Shown: one piece after another, positions 8,190-14,977 of the stretch
How the letters are laid out: the number at the start of each line of letters is the position of its first letter
Position numbering within the stretch: position 1 is the first letter of the stretch
Origin: Halorhabdus rudnickae
GTDB lineage: Archaea > Halobacteriota > Halobacteria > Halobacteriales > Haloarculaceae
Direction: 5' to 3'
Length of the DNA stretch: 64,000 nt
NCBI RefSeq assembly: GCF_900880625.1
Contig: NZ_CAAHFB010000005.1
Coordinates: 124,001 to 188,000, forward strand
Made by a program: the position numbers and the translations under genes
Notes under the pieces: generated by a model
The model's input: the letters and a program-made list of their open reading frames with translations, nothing else
Database searches by the model: none
Told to the model about the DNA's origin: nothing

Positions 8190-8477
8190 TCACCCCCGGG
8201 TTTCCCGTCGAAGATCAACGTCTTCCGACTCGATTTCGGCCAGCCGGTGCTCTAACTCGTCGATCCGCCGCTCCTGGGCGAGTGCGATCGACACGAGGAC
8301 CGGGACGATCGGAGACTGGTGGTTGAGGTTCCCCGCCGCGTCGGCATGGGTGTTGGCGTGCTTGAGCAGCCGGTCGAAGTGTTCCTGGTCCTCGTGGCGA
8401 AGCGCCCGTCGGAACGGTTGCCACCGGTCTTCGACCGCTCGGAGAACGTCCCGAAAGGTGGGGTTCGTGCGTCCCAT
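8190..8477 (-). CDS. Small conserved-looking haloarchaeal protein between RecA-like and PolB2
   Basis: 95 residues from the ATG at 8477 (a GTG at 8486 overlaps the preceding stop). The sequence starts MGRTNPTFRDVLRAVEDRW, has Arg/His-rich helices in the middle and ends with a leucine-zipper-like helix (ALAQERRIDELEHRLAEIE). It lies between the RecA-like gene (5-bp gap) and polB2 (3-bp overlap with polB2's GTG). Complete coupling with these genes suggests it is a third subunit of a repair polymerase complex, possibly bridging the other two through the coiled coil. This is inferred from the operon; no biochemical family is recognised. Confidence 0.75.
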   Translation of the reverse strand: MGRTNPTFRDVLRAVEDRWQPFRRALRHEDQEHFDRLLKHANTHADAAGNLNHQSPIVPVLVSIALAQERRIDELEHRLAEIESEDVDLRRETRG

Positions 8478-8482
8478 GCTGA

Positions 8483-9424
8483 TCACCGGATATCTCCCGG
8501 GGCGATGGTCGGTGACGATAGCCGGCTCCCCGGGCCGGACGGCGCCGGCGAGCCCGCGCCGGTCACGACGGACGGGTGACGAGCGGCAAGGATCTCGGAC
8601 CAGTAGGTGATCGTAGTCTGCTGGATGCCGTCGCCGACGTCGTAGACGAGCGTCTCGAAGTCGAGCTCGTCACACTCGAACCGTGGGCCGAACTGGGTTT
8701 CCTCGAGGGCGATCGTCGTGGCGGCCGTCTCCAGCGCGCTCGCAGCGCCGTCACGCCGAGTCCGGGTGAGGACGACCGGGATGTCCTGGTCGCGAGCGAT
8801 GGCTTGCAGCGTCGCCAGCGACCGCAGGAGAAGCGCCTGTGCATCGTCGTCCGGCAGGTCACCGCCGCAATACAACGCGTCCAGAGCCGGCGCGACGACC
8901 ACAGCTGGGCGATCCGTCGCGGGCCCGCCGAACGGTGACGGTGGGCCGTCGCGAAGCCATCTGCCGACCTGATCGACGAGCGTGACGTGCTGGTGGATGG
9001 TGAACGCTCGGGCAACGTGGACGCGGTCGAGGGCCCGCTCGGAGGGAGCGACCTGCGCGAAGGCGCGGGTTGTAGCATGACCCTGCGCGTCGATCCAGAC
9101 GACGTCACCGCCAGCCGAGAGCGCGGTATCCAGCGCGAGCGCGTGAAGCGTCCCGACCGTCGCCGATCGTCGCGACCGTGGCGTGTCGACGTCCGGGTCC
9201 AGGAGGTAATAGTCGTCCTCGAGGCTGGGGAACTCCGGCAGCAAGAGGCCGGCGTCGGCGGTCGCGACGGCCGCGTCGTCGATCTCACCGGATGAGCGCT
9301 GCCGTGCTCGCTGGCCGAGAAGATCGTCGCGACTCGGGCCCGGCCAGCGGCGATCGCCGGCGATCGCCGATCCCCCTTTGACGTCGGAGCGATCCGGTTC
9401 TCTATCGCTACTCGTGAGGTCCAT
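8483..9424 (-). CDS. RecA/RadA-like protein lacking a P-loop, PolB2 operon
   Basis: 313 residues from the ATG at 9424 (a TTG at 9433 is less likely). The section GTLHALALDTALSAGGDVVWIDAQGHATTRAFAQ...LDRVHVARAFTIHQHVTLVDQ matches the pattern of RadA/Rad51 paralogues (helix after the P-loop, VVYIDTE-like strand, 'ArAyt..h' strand). AVVVAPALDALYCGGDL is at the Walker B position. The glycine-rich Walker A loop is replaced by SRRSATVG, so ATP hydrolysis is doubtful. It leads the polymerase operon, recalling the ImuA (RecA-like) accessory factor of bacterial mutasomes; that comparison is an analogy. It probably loads or regulates PolB2. Confidence 0.7.
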   Translation of the reverse strand: MDLTSSDREPDRSDVKGGSAIAGDRRWPGPSRDDLLGQRARQRSSGEIDDAAVATADAGLLLPEFPSLEDDYYLLDPDVDTPRSRRSATVGTLHALALDTALSAGGDVVWIDAQGHATTRAFAQVAPSERALDRVHVARAFTIHQHVTLVDQVGRWLRDGPPSPFGGPATDRPAVVVAPALDALYCGGDLPDDDAQALLLRSLATLQAIARDQDIPVVLTRTRRDGAASALETAATTIALEETQFGPRFECDELDFETLVYDVGDGIQQTTITYWSEILAARHPSVVTGAGSPAPSGPGSRLSSPTIAPGDIR

Positions 9425-9465
9425 AGTGGACAATACCTCAAGCAGCTACATACTGTCTGCCGGGG

Positions 9466-9480
9466 AGTTTCCGGATTTCC
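9466..9480 (-). promoter_or_regulatory. Shared upstream motif of the polB2 operon
   Basis: AGTTTCCGGATTTCC (plus strand) lies 42 nt before the ATG at 9424. A copy with one base change, AGTTTCCGGGTTTCC, lies at 12533-12547, 44 nt before the start of the Orc1/Cdc6 gene. A related CAGTTTCCGAGTTGTTTCCGA follows at 9539-9559. Equal distance and orientation to the two genes suggest a common operator or initiator-binding site. Confidence 0.4.
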
Positions 9481-9566
9481 AGGCCCCTGACCCAATTGCC
9501 GTATATCGAGGATGGCGCTCTTCAGATGAGGATCCAAGCAGTTTCCGAGTTGTTTCCGAAGCGGTA

Positions 9567-9608
9567 GTTAACCAACAGAATCGGATCCAAAACGGACTGT
9601 TGGTTAAC
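9567..9608. promoter_or_regulatory. 12-bp perfect inverted repeat upstream of the polB2 operon
   Basis: GTTAACCAACAG (9567-9578) and CTGTTGGTTAAC (9597-9608) are perfectly complementary around an 18-bp spacer. The site lies about 140 nt upstream of the RecA-like gene and about 100 nt upstream of the small zinc-ribbon gene. It could be a regulator-binding site or part of an origin-type element near the initiator gene. There is no poly-T tract, so a terminator is unlikely. Confidence 0.35.
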
Positions 9609-9704
9609 GACATCATCCCCGAGAACAAGGTGAAATGGACTGATGTCAACAGGACTTGGGGTGTCTGACGCAAAGTTATGAGCGATTGGCTGGTACTCGG
9701 GCCT

Positions 9705-9851
9705 ATGATTGAGACGATCTCGCAGTTCTTTGGAGAACGGCAGAATCTCCATTCGTATCACGAATGCCGGCGCTGTGGGGTGACTGTCACCCAGCCAGAC
9801 GGGGTCTGTCACAGCTGTGGGAGCGATGAAATTGGTGAATATACGCTTTGA
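9705..9851 (+). CDS. Small zinc-ribbon protein
   Basis: A 48-residue ORF with two CxxC knuckles: CRRCG at residues 21-25 and CHSCGS at 35-40, with VTVTQPDG between them. It begins MIETISQFFGER and ends EIGEYTL. This compact ribbon layout (helix, CxxC, hairpin, CxxC, IxEY) is typical of small haloarchaeal zinc-finger proteins. An in-frame ATG at 9678 would add nine residues. It lies alone between the polB2 operon and an unrelated minus-strand gene. It probably binds nucleic acid or a protein partner; the function is unknown. Confidence 0.65.
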   Translation: MIETISQFFGERQNLHSYHECRRCGVTVTQPDGVCHSCGSDEIGEYTL

Positions 9852-9982
9852 CCCCCTTCTGTCGGAACTCTACGTATCACTCCTAGTCACCACTTCGTGA
9901 TGTATCATGGGTATCGTTCACTTTTACTTCAAATCCTGTTAGAAACTAAGTGCAAGATACAAGGTACGAATGTAGCATGATA

Positions 9983-10882
9983 CTATGATTCCTCTAGCTC
10001 CGGATAGCTCGAGGCTTCCCGGTACTCTTCGACCCGCTCATCGTACTCCTTCTCAGCCTCTTCAAGCATCGTGTCGACGAGGTTTTCAGCGGCCTGGTAG
10101 TGACGGTTGACGCGATCCACGACGCGGACATGGTCCCCCTTAACGGGCTTGAATGAGGCTTCGGGATCGCCGGGGCGAAAGTCATCCAAGTCGTCTATCG
10201 GAACCGTGATGGTTATCTCACCGCCCTCGGTAGTAGGGCCGATGAAGTGAGCGATTGAGGAGGGCAGTGTAAGATGGTGTTGCGCGTAGGTTCGAAGGGC
10301 CTTGATCACCTCGTGTTCGTTCTCGAATTCGACCTTTGCGTCCTTGATTGGCCCCTCTGTTGGGAGATGAGGCTCAACGCTTTTTTCCAGTATCTCTTCA
10401 AAACTGTACGCTGCGGCAGTATAATTGTGGATGTCTGCGCGTATTCGGCGGTGGAAGTTGCCGTCCTGATCAATCCCTTCGTCCTCCACAATCTCTTGGG
10501 CCTCCTGTAATTGCTGCTGATTGTGGTAGAGGATGGCGATAGCATTGGTGAGTTCGTGAGCTGCGTCAACGATTTTGCGGACGGGATGAGACTTCTTTTG
10601 AAGCGGTTCCTTTCGTACGTGCTTGGCGATATCAGGATGGTTATCGTGTCTGTCAGTACCGTGCTTGTTTGCCTCGAAGGAGAGGCTGGAGCCCTTATCC
10701 TTGACTTGGATATCGTATTTGGTGTCGCAGTTGTTGCTAGGACAGTTGTAGCAGAGGGTGTAGAGGTGCTCAGACTGCTGTTCGAAATCAGTCGCTTGAA
10801 TGTCGAACTCGCTGTTGCAGTTAAAACATCTAATTTCGTCATTGAGGAGGGCGTTAATCAGCCGCTCAAGTTCACTATCCAT
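9983..10882 (-). CDS. Hypothetical protein with N-terminal zinc-binding cysteines
   Basis: 299 residues. The N-terminus has cysteine knuckles (CFNCN near residue 19, then CYNCPSNNCDTKYD), pointing to a zinc ribbon. The middle is helical with His- and Gln-rich helices (AIAILYHNQQQLQEAQEIV), and the C-terminal helices are charged. The start MDSELERLINALLNDEIRCFNC is well placed before the zinc site. GC content is lower than in the polB2 and cdc6 genes on either side, which suggests a separate acquisition. I do not recognise the family. A single transcription unit is likely because both neighbours point away or lie on the other strand. Confidence 0.65.
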   Translation of the reverse strand: MDSELERLINALLNDEIRCFNCNSEFDIQATDFEQQSEHLYTLCYNCPSNNCDTKYDIQVKDKGSSLSFEANKHGTDRHDNHPDIAKHVRKEPLQKKSHPVRKIVDAAHELTNAIAILYHNQQQLQEAQEIVEDEGIDQDGNFHRRIRADIHNYTAAAYSFEEILEKSVEPHLPTEGPIKDAKVEFENEHEVIKALRTYAQHHLTLPSSIAHFIGPTTEGGEITITVPIDDLDDFRPGDPEASFKPVKGDHVRVVDRVNRHYQAAENLVDTMLEEAEKEYDERVEEYREASSYPELEES

Positions 10883-10966
10883 ATCTTGAGATTTTGGTGA
10901 GCGTTCCTTTACAATTTCTTCGTCCAGTCGCGAGGGGTATCAGTTCGACTTCCGCTGCGAATTAGC

Positions 10967-11015
10967 CCTGTGGGGAACCTTCGGGTTGAGCCCGAAAGTG
11001 AAATCAATCACTCCA
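10967..11015 (+). other. Nested hairpin upstream of the deaminase-like gene
   Basis: Between 10967 and 11015 an outer stem CTGTGG/CCACAG encloses an inner stem built from CTTCGGG and CCCGAA. It ends about 16 nt before the ATG at 11032, in a 150-bp divergent region. It may be a structured 5' leader or a regulator site; nothing more can be said from sequence. Confidence 0.25.
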
Positions 11016-11031
11016 CAGTCTTACTCAGTAT

Positions 11032-11466
11032 ATGGGAGAACCTCAGGAAAAGTTGATAGAAGCGGCGCGAGATGCGGCTGAACGTGGAGCGAATTCGGTT
11101 GGTGACCCTGGAAAGGTAGGTGCCGCGGTCAGGGCCTCTGACGGGGGAATATATACTGGTTCAGTAGTCTCTACCGAGGACAGACATCAAACGATACACG
11201 CGGAGAGGCTTGCCGTCACGAACGCGGTAACAGAACATGAAGAGCCAAATCCTATAGAAGCAGTCGCAGTCAATACGGCTCTCGCTGTCGACGAAGAAAG
11301 CTCACATGCCCGTGTTTGCGGTTCCTGTCTACATTTCATTTCCGAGTTCTCTAACGGTGATATTCCCATCTATATCGTACATATGCTCGGTGAGCGCGAG
11401 ACAACCCTTCGCACGCTGTATCCTGAACCTTGGTCAAAATCTTCCGACTCAGCGGAATATCCATAA
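11032..11466 (+). CDS. Cytidine-deaminase-family protein
   Basis: 144 residues with the zinc-dependent deaminase signature: HAE at residues 56-58 (His zinc ligand, catalytic Glu) and VCGSC with zinc ligands Cys96 and Cys99. GKVGAAVRASDGGIYTGSVV is the usual N-terminal beta hairpin. The normal Pro before the first Cys (PCxxC) is Val here. The size is close to that of the tetrameric cytidine or blasticidin-S deaminase type. The substrate is probably cytidine, deoxycytidine or an analogue. Placement among repair and plasmid genes also leaves nucleotide-pool or defence-related roles open. Leaderless or short-leader expression is likely. Confidence 0.8.
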   Translation: MGEPQEKLIEAARDAAERGANSVGDPGKVGAAVRASDGGIYTGSVVSTEDRHQTIHAERLAVTNAVTEHEEPNPIEAVAVNTALAVDEESSHARVCGSCLHFISEFSNGDIPIYIVHMLGERETTLRTLYPEPWSKSSDSAEYP

Positions 11467-11472
11467 CACTCG

Positions 11473-12489
11473 TTAGGTTTCACTCGCGGACGGTATTCGA
11501 TATGACCGATTCGGGCCATTCCCTTTGGCCTCAACGAGATTATACCGCTCGAGTTTCTGGAGCCACGAGCGAATCGTTCTCTTCGTCCGAGGATCGGCAA
11601 CTCGCTCGGTGTATTGCTCGTAGATCTCTCGTGGCGGTAGTTCGCCGGCGTCGCGGAGGACCTCGTAGACTTCCCGTTGCTCTCGCCGGAGCGAGTCAAG
11701 CGCTTTCGAGCGGACTTCCTGACGAGCCGCTGGGATCGCGGCCTCGATGTGGCTGTCCCGGACGTGTTCTGCCCCGTCACGATCGGCTTGACTGGCCGCA
11801 CTCCGAAGGATGCTCAACCCGACGCGGGCGTCGCCGGCGGCGGCATCGGCGATCCACCGCAGCTGGTCGCGATCGACGGCGCCAGGAGCAAGCCCGTACT
11901 CGACGCGGTCGGCCATGATGTCGGTCAATTCGTCGATGTCGTAGCGGTCGAAGTGGATGGTCTCGGCCGTATGAAGACGGGAGCGGACACGCTCGTCGAG
12001 GCCAGCGAGGAGCTCTTCTTCGTCGTTCGTGATCAGGACCACGGAGAACTTCGAGAGCCGGTAGAGGTCGTAGATCGGGTGGCCGTCTTCGAGCTGATCC
12101 ACCTCGTCAAGCGCGACGATCACGGGCGGGCCGTCGTAGCGATCCAGGCGATCGAGGAGCTCGTCGTGCGGCGTGGACTTCCGATGGACGTCGACGGCCT
12201 GGCCAAGCCCTTCGAGAATCCGGTAGAGCGCTTTGAACCGCGTGTAGGACTGCCAGCAGTTGACGTGGACGTACTCGACGTCGAGGACGTTTTCGCGAAG
12301 GCGACCGGCGGTGAACTTCGTGATGGTGGTCTTCCCGGCGCCGGACGGGCCGGTGATCAGCGCGGAGTCGGCGGGGTTGCCCTCCGTGACGGGTTCGAGG
12401 ACGTGCGAGAGCGCGTTCACTTCGTGATCCCTGTGGACGACGTCGTTCGGGACGAACTCTTCACGAAGGACGCGAGCGTCCTCGATCAT
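11473..12489 (-). CDS. orc: Orc1/Cdc6-family replication initiator
   Basis: 338 residues, an AAA+ ATPase with Walker A GPSGAGKTT (about 47-55), Walker B VIVALDEVDQLE, a sensor-1-like VVLITND strand, the arginine-rich DERVRSRL segment, and a C-terminal winged helix (ELPPREIYEQYTERV to the end). Such proteins bind origin recognition boxes and load MCM. Haloarchaea carry many plasmid-encoded copies, usually next to their own origin. It is slightly shorter than typical chromosomal copies (near 400). The 155-bp AT-rich region upstream holds the AGTTTCCGGGTTTCC motif shared with the polB2 operon and could contain a small origin. Confidence 0.92.
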   Translation of the reverse strand: MIEDARVLREEFVPNDVVHRDHEVNALSHVLEPVTEGNPADSALITGPSGAGKTTITKFTAGRLRENVLDVEYVHVNCWQSYTRFKALYRILEGLGQAVDVHRKSTPHDELLDRLDRYDGPPVIVALDEVDQLEDGHPIYDLYRLSKFSVVLITNDEEELLAGLDERVRSRLHTAETIHFDRYDIDELTDIMADRVEYGLAPGAVDRDQLRWIADAAAGDARVGLSILRSAASQADRDGAEHVRDSHIEAAIPAARQEVRSKALDSLRREQREVYEVLRDAGELPPREIYEQYTERVADPRTKRTIRSWLQKLERYNLVEAKGNGPNRSYRIPSASET

Positions 12490-12644
12490 CTGGCCGAGGA
12501 TTCAGAAGCCAGGGTGATAAACAGAAGGGGGTAGTTTCCGGGTTTCCGACTTCTGAAATCGTAGATGGTACTGATAACACAGTATCCTCCGACTGAATGT
12601 AAAAATGTATTAATTAACAAATATATTATAGATGGTGCTCTGTC
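12490..12644. other. AT-rich region between cdc6 and PIN genes, possible origin
   Basis: The stretch 12590-12640 is very AT-rich, with ATTAATTAACAAATATATTAT-like sequence, next to the repeat-like TTTCCGGGTTTCC at 12535-12547. Haloarchaeal origins commonly lie directly upstream of an orc gene with AT-rich unwinding elements and recognition boxes. Clear long inverted ORB pairs are not visible, so an origin here is only a possibility. Confidence 0.3.
12533..12547 (-). promoter_or_regulatory. Shared upstream motif of the orc/cdc6 gene
   Basis: AGTTTCCGGGTTTCC on the plus strand, 44 nt before the ATG at 12489. It differs at one base from the motif 42 nt before the polB2 operon (9466-9480). It is a candidate regulator- or initiator-binding site linking replication initiation with the repair polymerase operon. 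Confidence 0.4.
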
Positions 12645-13415
12645 TCACTTGCGTTCGTCTTTCAAATCAGAGATTGCGGCGTCAAAATCGTCATAAACAC
12701 GGGGTTTGATTCCATCTTCGATGGTTTCTACCACTTTGTCTATCAACTCTATATTAACCCACTTAGATTCTAAGAGTAACATATTACAATCAGAGAGTAT
12801 GGCCTGAGTGCATATCTCTAAATCAGCAATATCGTTCGCGTCAGGTTTCTCGTTAGAATCCATTTCCTGAAAACGCTGAAGATAGACTTCTCCCTTCACA
12901 AGCTCCACTATATCCAATTCGTGTTGATGAAGGACTAATTGGTCCCCGTCTTCTTGTTCCTTCAAGTGGTCTTTGAAAGCCAGCCCTTTGAGGTTCTCAT
13001 ACCCGTATTCTTGAATGAGGTCCCGATACTCCTCAATACTGGTATAAAACTCGTCGACCGGTTCCCAATCAGAAGAACGGAAGATGTATTGTAACGTCTC
13101 AACCATCCCGAGATGTCGTGTCTGTTCCGCTGCAAATCTTCGGAATTCATCATCTGGAATAATAGAGATCGGATTACTCGAGATGGGATATTCATCCCCG
13201 TCAGTCGGTGTTGGAGGAAGACAGTAGTCCGCAATTCCAACGATGATTTTGGACATAATGTCCTGTTCGTCAGCTTTGACTAGATCGATGAAATTTCCGT
13301 AGCTAAAGTAGACTCTCACATCATCAGAGGCACACACCTCATAGAACTCCTTGAAGAGGTTTGGATCCTTTTTGAGAGCAATCCAGTAGTTTGTATCCAA
13401 TATTACTTTGTTCAT
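12645..13415 (-). CDS. PIN-like domain protein
   Basis: 256 residues from the ATG at 13415 (a TTG at 13427 adds four). It opens with MNKVILDTNYWIALKKD, the classic PIN first strand and first metal-binding Asp (D in LDTN). Later DANDIADLEICTQAILSDCNMLLLESKW fits the PIN acidic cluster and fourth strand. PIN domains are metal-dependent RNA nucleases, often toxins. At 256 residues it is larger than VapC toxins (about 130) and I see no adjacent antitoxin, so a free-standing nuclease is more likely. GC is around 42%, well below its neighbours, which points to recent acquisition. Confidence 0.65.
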   Translation of the reverse strand: MNKVILDTNYWIALKKDPNLFKEFYEVCASDDVRVYFSYGNFIDLVKADEQDIMSKIIVGIADYCLPPTPTDGDEYPISSNPISIIPDDEFRRFAAEQTRHLGMVETLQYIFRSSDWEPVDEFYTSIEEYRDLIQEYGYENLKGLAFKDHLKEQEDGDQLVLHQHELDIVELVKGEVYLQRFQEMDSNEKPDANDIADLEICTQAILSDCNMLLLESKWVNIELIDKVVETIEDGIKPRVYDDFDAAISDLKDERK

Positions 13416-13657
13416 CTTAGTCAACACTCATGAACTACACCGTATAAATTCCACTCTTGAGGTCTAGTGGAAGTCTATAGAGCAGTAGACTTAGTCTTGC
13501 TAGTCCTGAAGCCAACCACCTTGCGAATCGATTTATGACATCATATTAATAGTTAGTATGAGCACTTCAATGAAGGTCTTTAAGAAGGGGCCCGCCATCA
13601 AAAACAAGAACACAGCAATAAGTGAGCTAGTGAGGACAAGCAAGGAAATGAGAAAGA

Positions 13658-13665
13658 AGAATGAC
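13658..13665. repeat. Target-site duplication, left copy
   Basis: AGAATGAC directly before the left inverted repeat of the IS. The identical 8 bases follow the right inverted repeat at 14970-14977, which shows one clean transposition event. Confidence 0.93.
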
Positions 13666-13717
13666 GGCTCTGTTGAAACCCTCAGAGAGTTACAGGTTGG
13701 GCCGGTAGTCTGACCGG

Positions 13718-14539
13718 ATGGAAGCCCTCCCGAAGTCACGGTTGCTCCGGTTCGTTGAGCAGGCGTATCACTTGGCTCGACGAGCTGTTGCTCGCTACTC
13801 CTCAAAGTTCTCGAAACGACGGTACACACTTCATCAACACATCGTCCTCCTCTGTCTCAAGGTTCGGAAGAATACGACGTATCGAACGCTTCTTGACGAA
13901 CTTATCGAGATGCCCCGGATTCGGAGTGCCATTGATCTGACGGAACTCCCCTCACCTTCGACGTTGTGTAAGGCGTTCAAGCGACTCGACATGGCTGTTT
14001 GGCGGGTTCTTCTCAACCTCTCAGTCACGCTTCTCCCGACCAATGGTGTCGTTGGGATTGATGCCTCCGGTTTCGACCGGAGTCACGCCTCGAAACACTA
14101 TACAAAGCGAACGGAGATGACGATTCAGCAGTTGAAAGTCACGCTCCTCGTAGACACAAGGTCGAACGCAATCATTGACTTACACGTGACGACGACACGA
14201 AAACACGACTCACAGATCGCACCGTCGCTCATCAAGCGGAACTACGGTGACGTAGAGATTCTCCTCGGTGACAAGGGATACGACGATCAGAAGATTCGTG
14301 TCTTAGCTCACGAGGAGGGTGTTCGCCCGCTCATCAAGCACCGCGAGTTTTCGTCGCTACACAAGGCGTGGAACGCTCGGTTGGACGCTAACCTCTATGG
14401 TCAACGGAGTCAGAACGAGACAGTAAACTCCCGCCTCAAGCGCAAATACGGTGCATTCGTCCGCTCACGCTACTGGTGGAAACAGTTCCGTGAACTCGCT
14501 ATTGGCTGTCTCACACATAACATCGACAAGACACTCTGA
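13718..14539 (+). CDS. tnpA: IS5-family DDE transposase
   Basis: 273 residues with an RNase H-like DDE core: VGIDASGFDRSHAS (first Asp), ILLGDKGYDD (second Asp) and RSQNETVNSRLKRKYG (Glu, with the R/K spacing of the IS5 YREK-like signature). The N-terminal HQHIVLLCLKVRKNTTYRTLLDEL is a helix-turn-helix-like part used for end binding. It catalyses cut-and-paste movement of the element. It starts 52 bp from the left inverted repeat and is complete with no frameshift. The haloarchaeal ISH1-type subgroup is the best guess; I cannot run a database match. Confidence 0.92.
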   Translation: MEALPKSRLLRFVEQAYHLARRAVARYSSKFSKRRYTLHQHIVLLCLKVRKNTTYRTLLDELIEMPRIRSAIDLTELPSPSTLCKAFKRLDMAVWRVLLNLSVTLLPTNGVVGIDASGFDRSHASKHYTKRTEMTIQQLKVTLLVDTRSNAIIDLHVTTTRKHDSQIAPSLIKRNYGDVEILLGDKGYDDQKIRVLAHEEGVRPLIKHREFSSLHKAWNARLDANLYGQRSQNETVNSRLKRKYGAFVRSRYWWKQFRELAIGCLTHNIDKTL

Positions 14540-14614
14540 GCGTTAGATACCGGTAGTACACTTATCGCGCTGTACAAGCCAATTATATAATGGATGGGGA
14601 GCATAGTATTCGAC

Positions 14615-14866
14615 ATGGGCGACTCCGACAACCTCCCCGAAGCCGAAATTCGGCGCGCTGTGCGAGAAGAGATGTCAAGAGCGGGGCGGTCAGTTCTCTC
14701 AACTGTCTTTTGGACGATACTAGCAGCATTCACGGTTCTCGTTGGCCTTCAAGCGGTTCAAATGGCATTCTACACAACTGGCTTGGCTGCTGTGGCCTTT
14801 ATTGCGGTTGGTATACTCGTTACGGGCGCTAGCATCTATCTCCTTTATCTCCTTCACTGGGCCTAG
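14615..14866 (+). CDS. Two-helix membrane protein carried inside the IS5-like element
   Basis: 83 residues beginning MGDSDNLPEAEIRRAVREEM, then two hydrophobic helices (VFWTILAAFTVLVGLQAV and AVAFIAVGILVTGASIYLLYLL). A TATA-like TTATATAA at 14583-14590 is about 27 nt before the ATG at 14615, fitting a leaderless transcript, so this start is preferred over the ATG at 14594. It lies between the transposase and the right inverted repeat, inside the target-site duplications, so it moves with the element. A passenger gene in an IS this size is unusual. The function is unknown; it might regulate transposition or act independently at the membrane. Confidence 0.7.
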   Translation: MGDSDNLPEAEIRRAVREEMSRAGRSVLSTVFWTILAAFTVLVGLQAVQMAFYTTGLAAVAFIAVGILVTGASIYLLYLLHWA

Positions 14867-14969
14867 CAACGTGATGATACGATTGTAGAATTGAATCGAC
14901 CATCCGCAGTCCTATCTAACGGCAGATTCATCCGGGGAGCTATCAAAACAATAGGGTTTCAACAGAGCC

Positions 14970-14977
14970 AGAATGAC
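14970..14977. repeat. Target-site duplication, right copy
   Basis: AGAATGAC, identical to 13658-13665, directly after the right inverted repeat. Confidence 0.93.

Larger units (their letters stand above)
13666..14969 (+). mobile_element. Complete IS5-like insertion sequence with passenger gene (1304 bp)
   Basis: Perfect 17-bp inverted repeats, GGCTCTGTTGAAACCCT at 13666-13682 and AGGGTTTCAACAGAGCC at 14953-14969, flanked by 8-bp direct repeats AGAATGAC. Inside are an IS5-type DDE transposase (13718-14539) and a second small membrane-protein gene (14615-14866) before the right end. The element lies in the signal-peptide region of a lipoprotein gene. The exact repeats and intact transposase suggest recent and possibly still active transposition. 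Confidence 0.95.

Noticed and set aside
9378-9668. 96-codon plus-strand ORF between the polB2 operon and the zinc-ribbon gene
   Set aside because: It overlaps the polB2 operon start and runs through the TTTCCG motifs and a perfect inverted repeat, which fits regulatory DNA better than coding DNA; the protein has no recognisable features.
12645-13415. VapBC toxin-antitoxin pair
   Set aside because: The PIN protein is about twice VapC size and there is no small DNA-binding gene directly upstream on the same strand.
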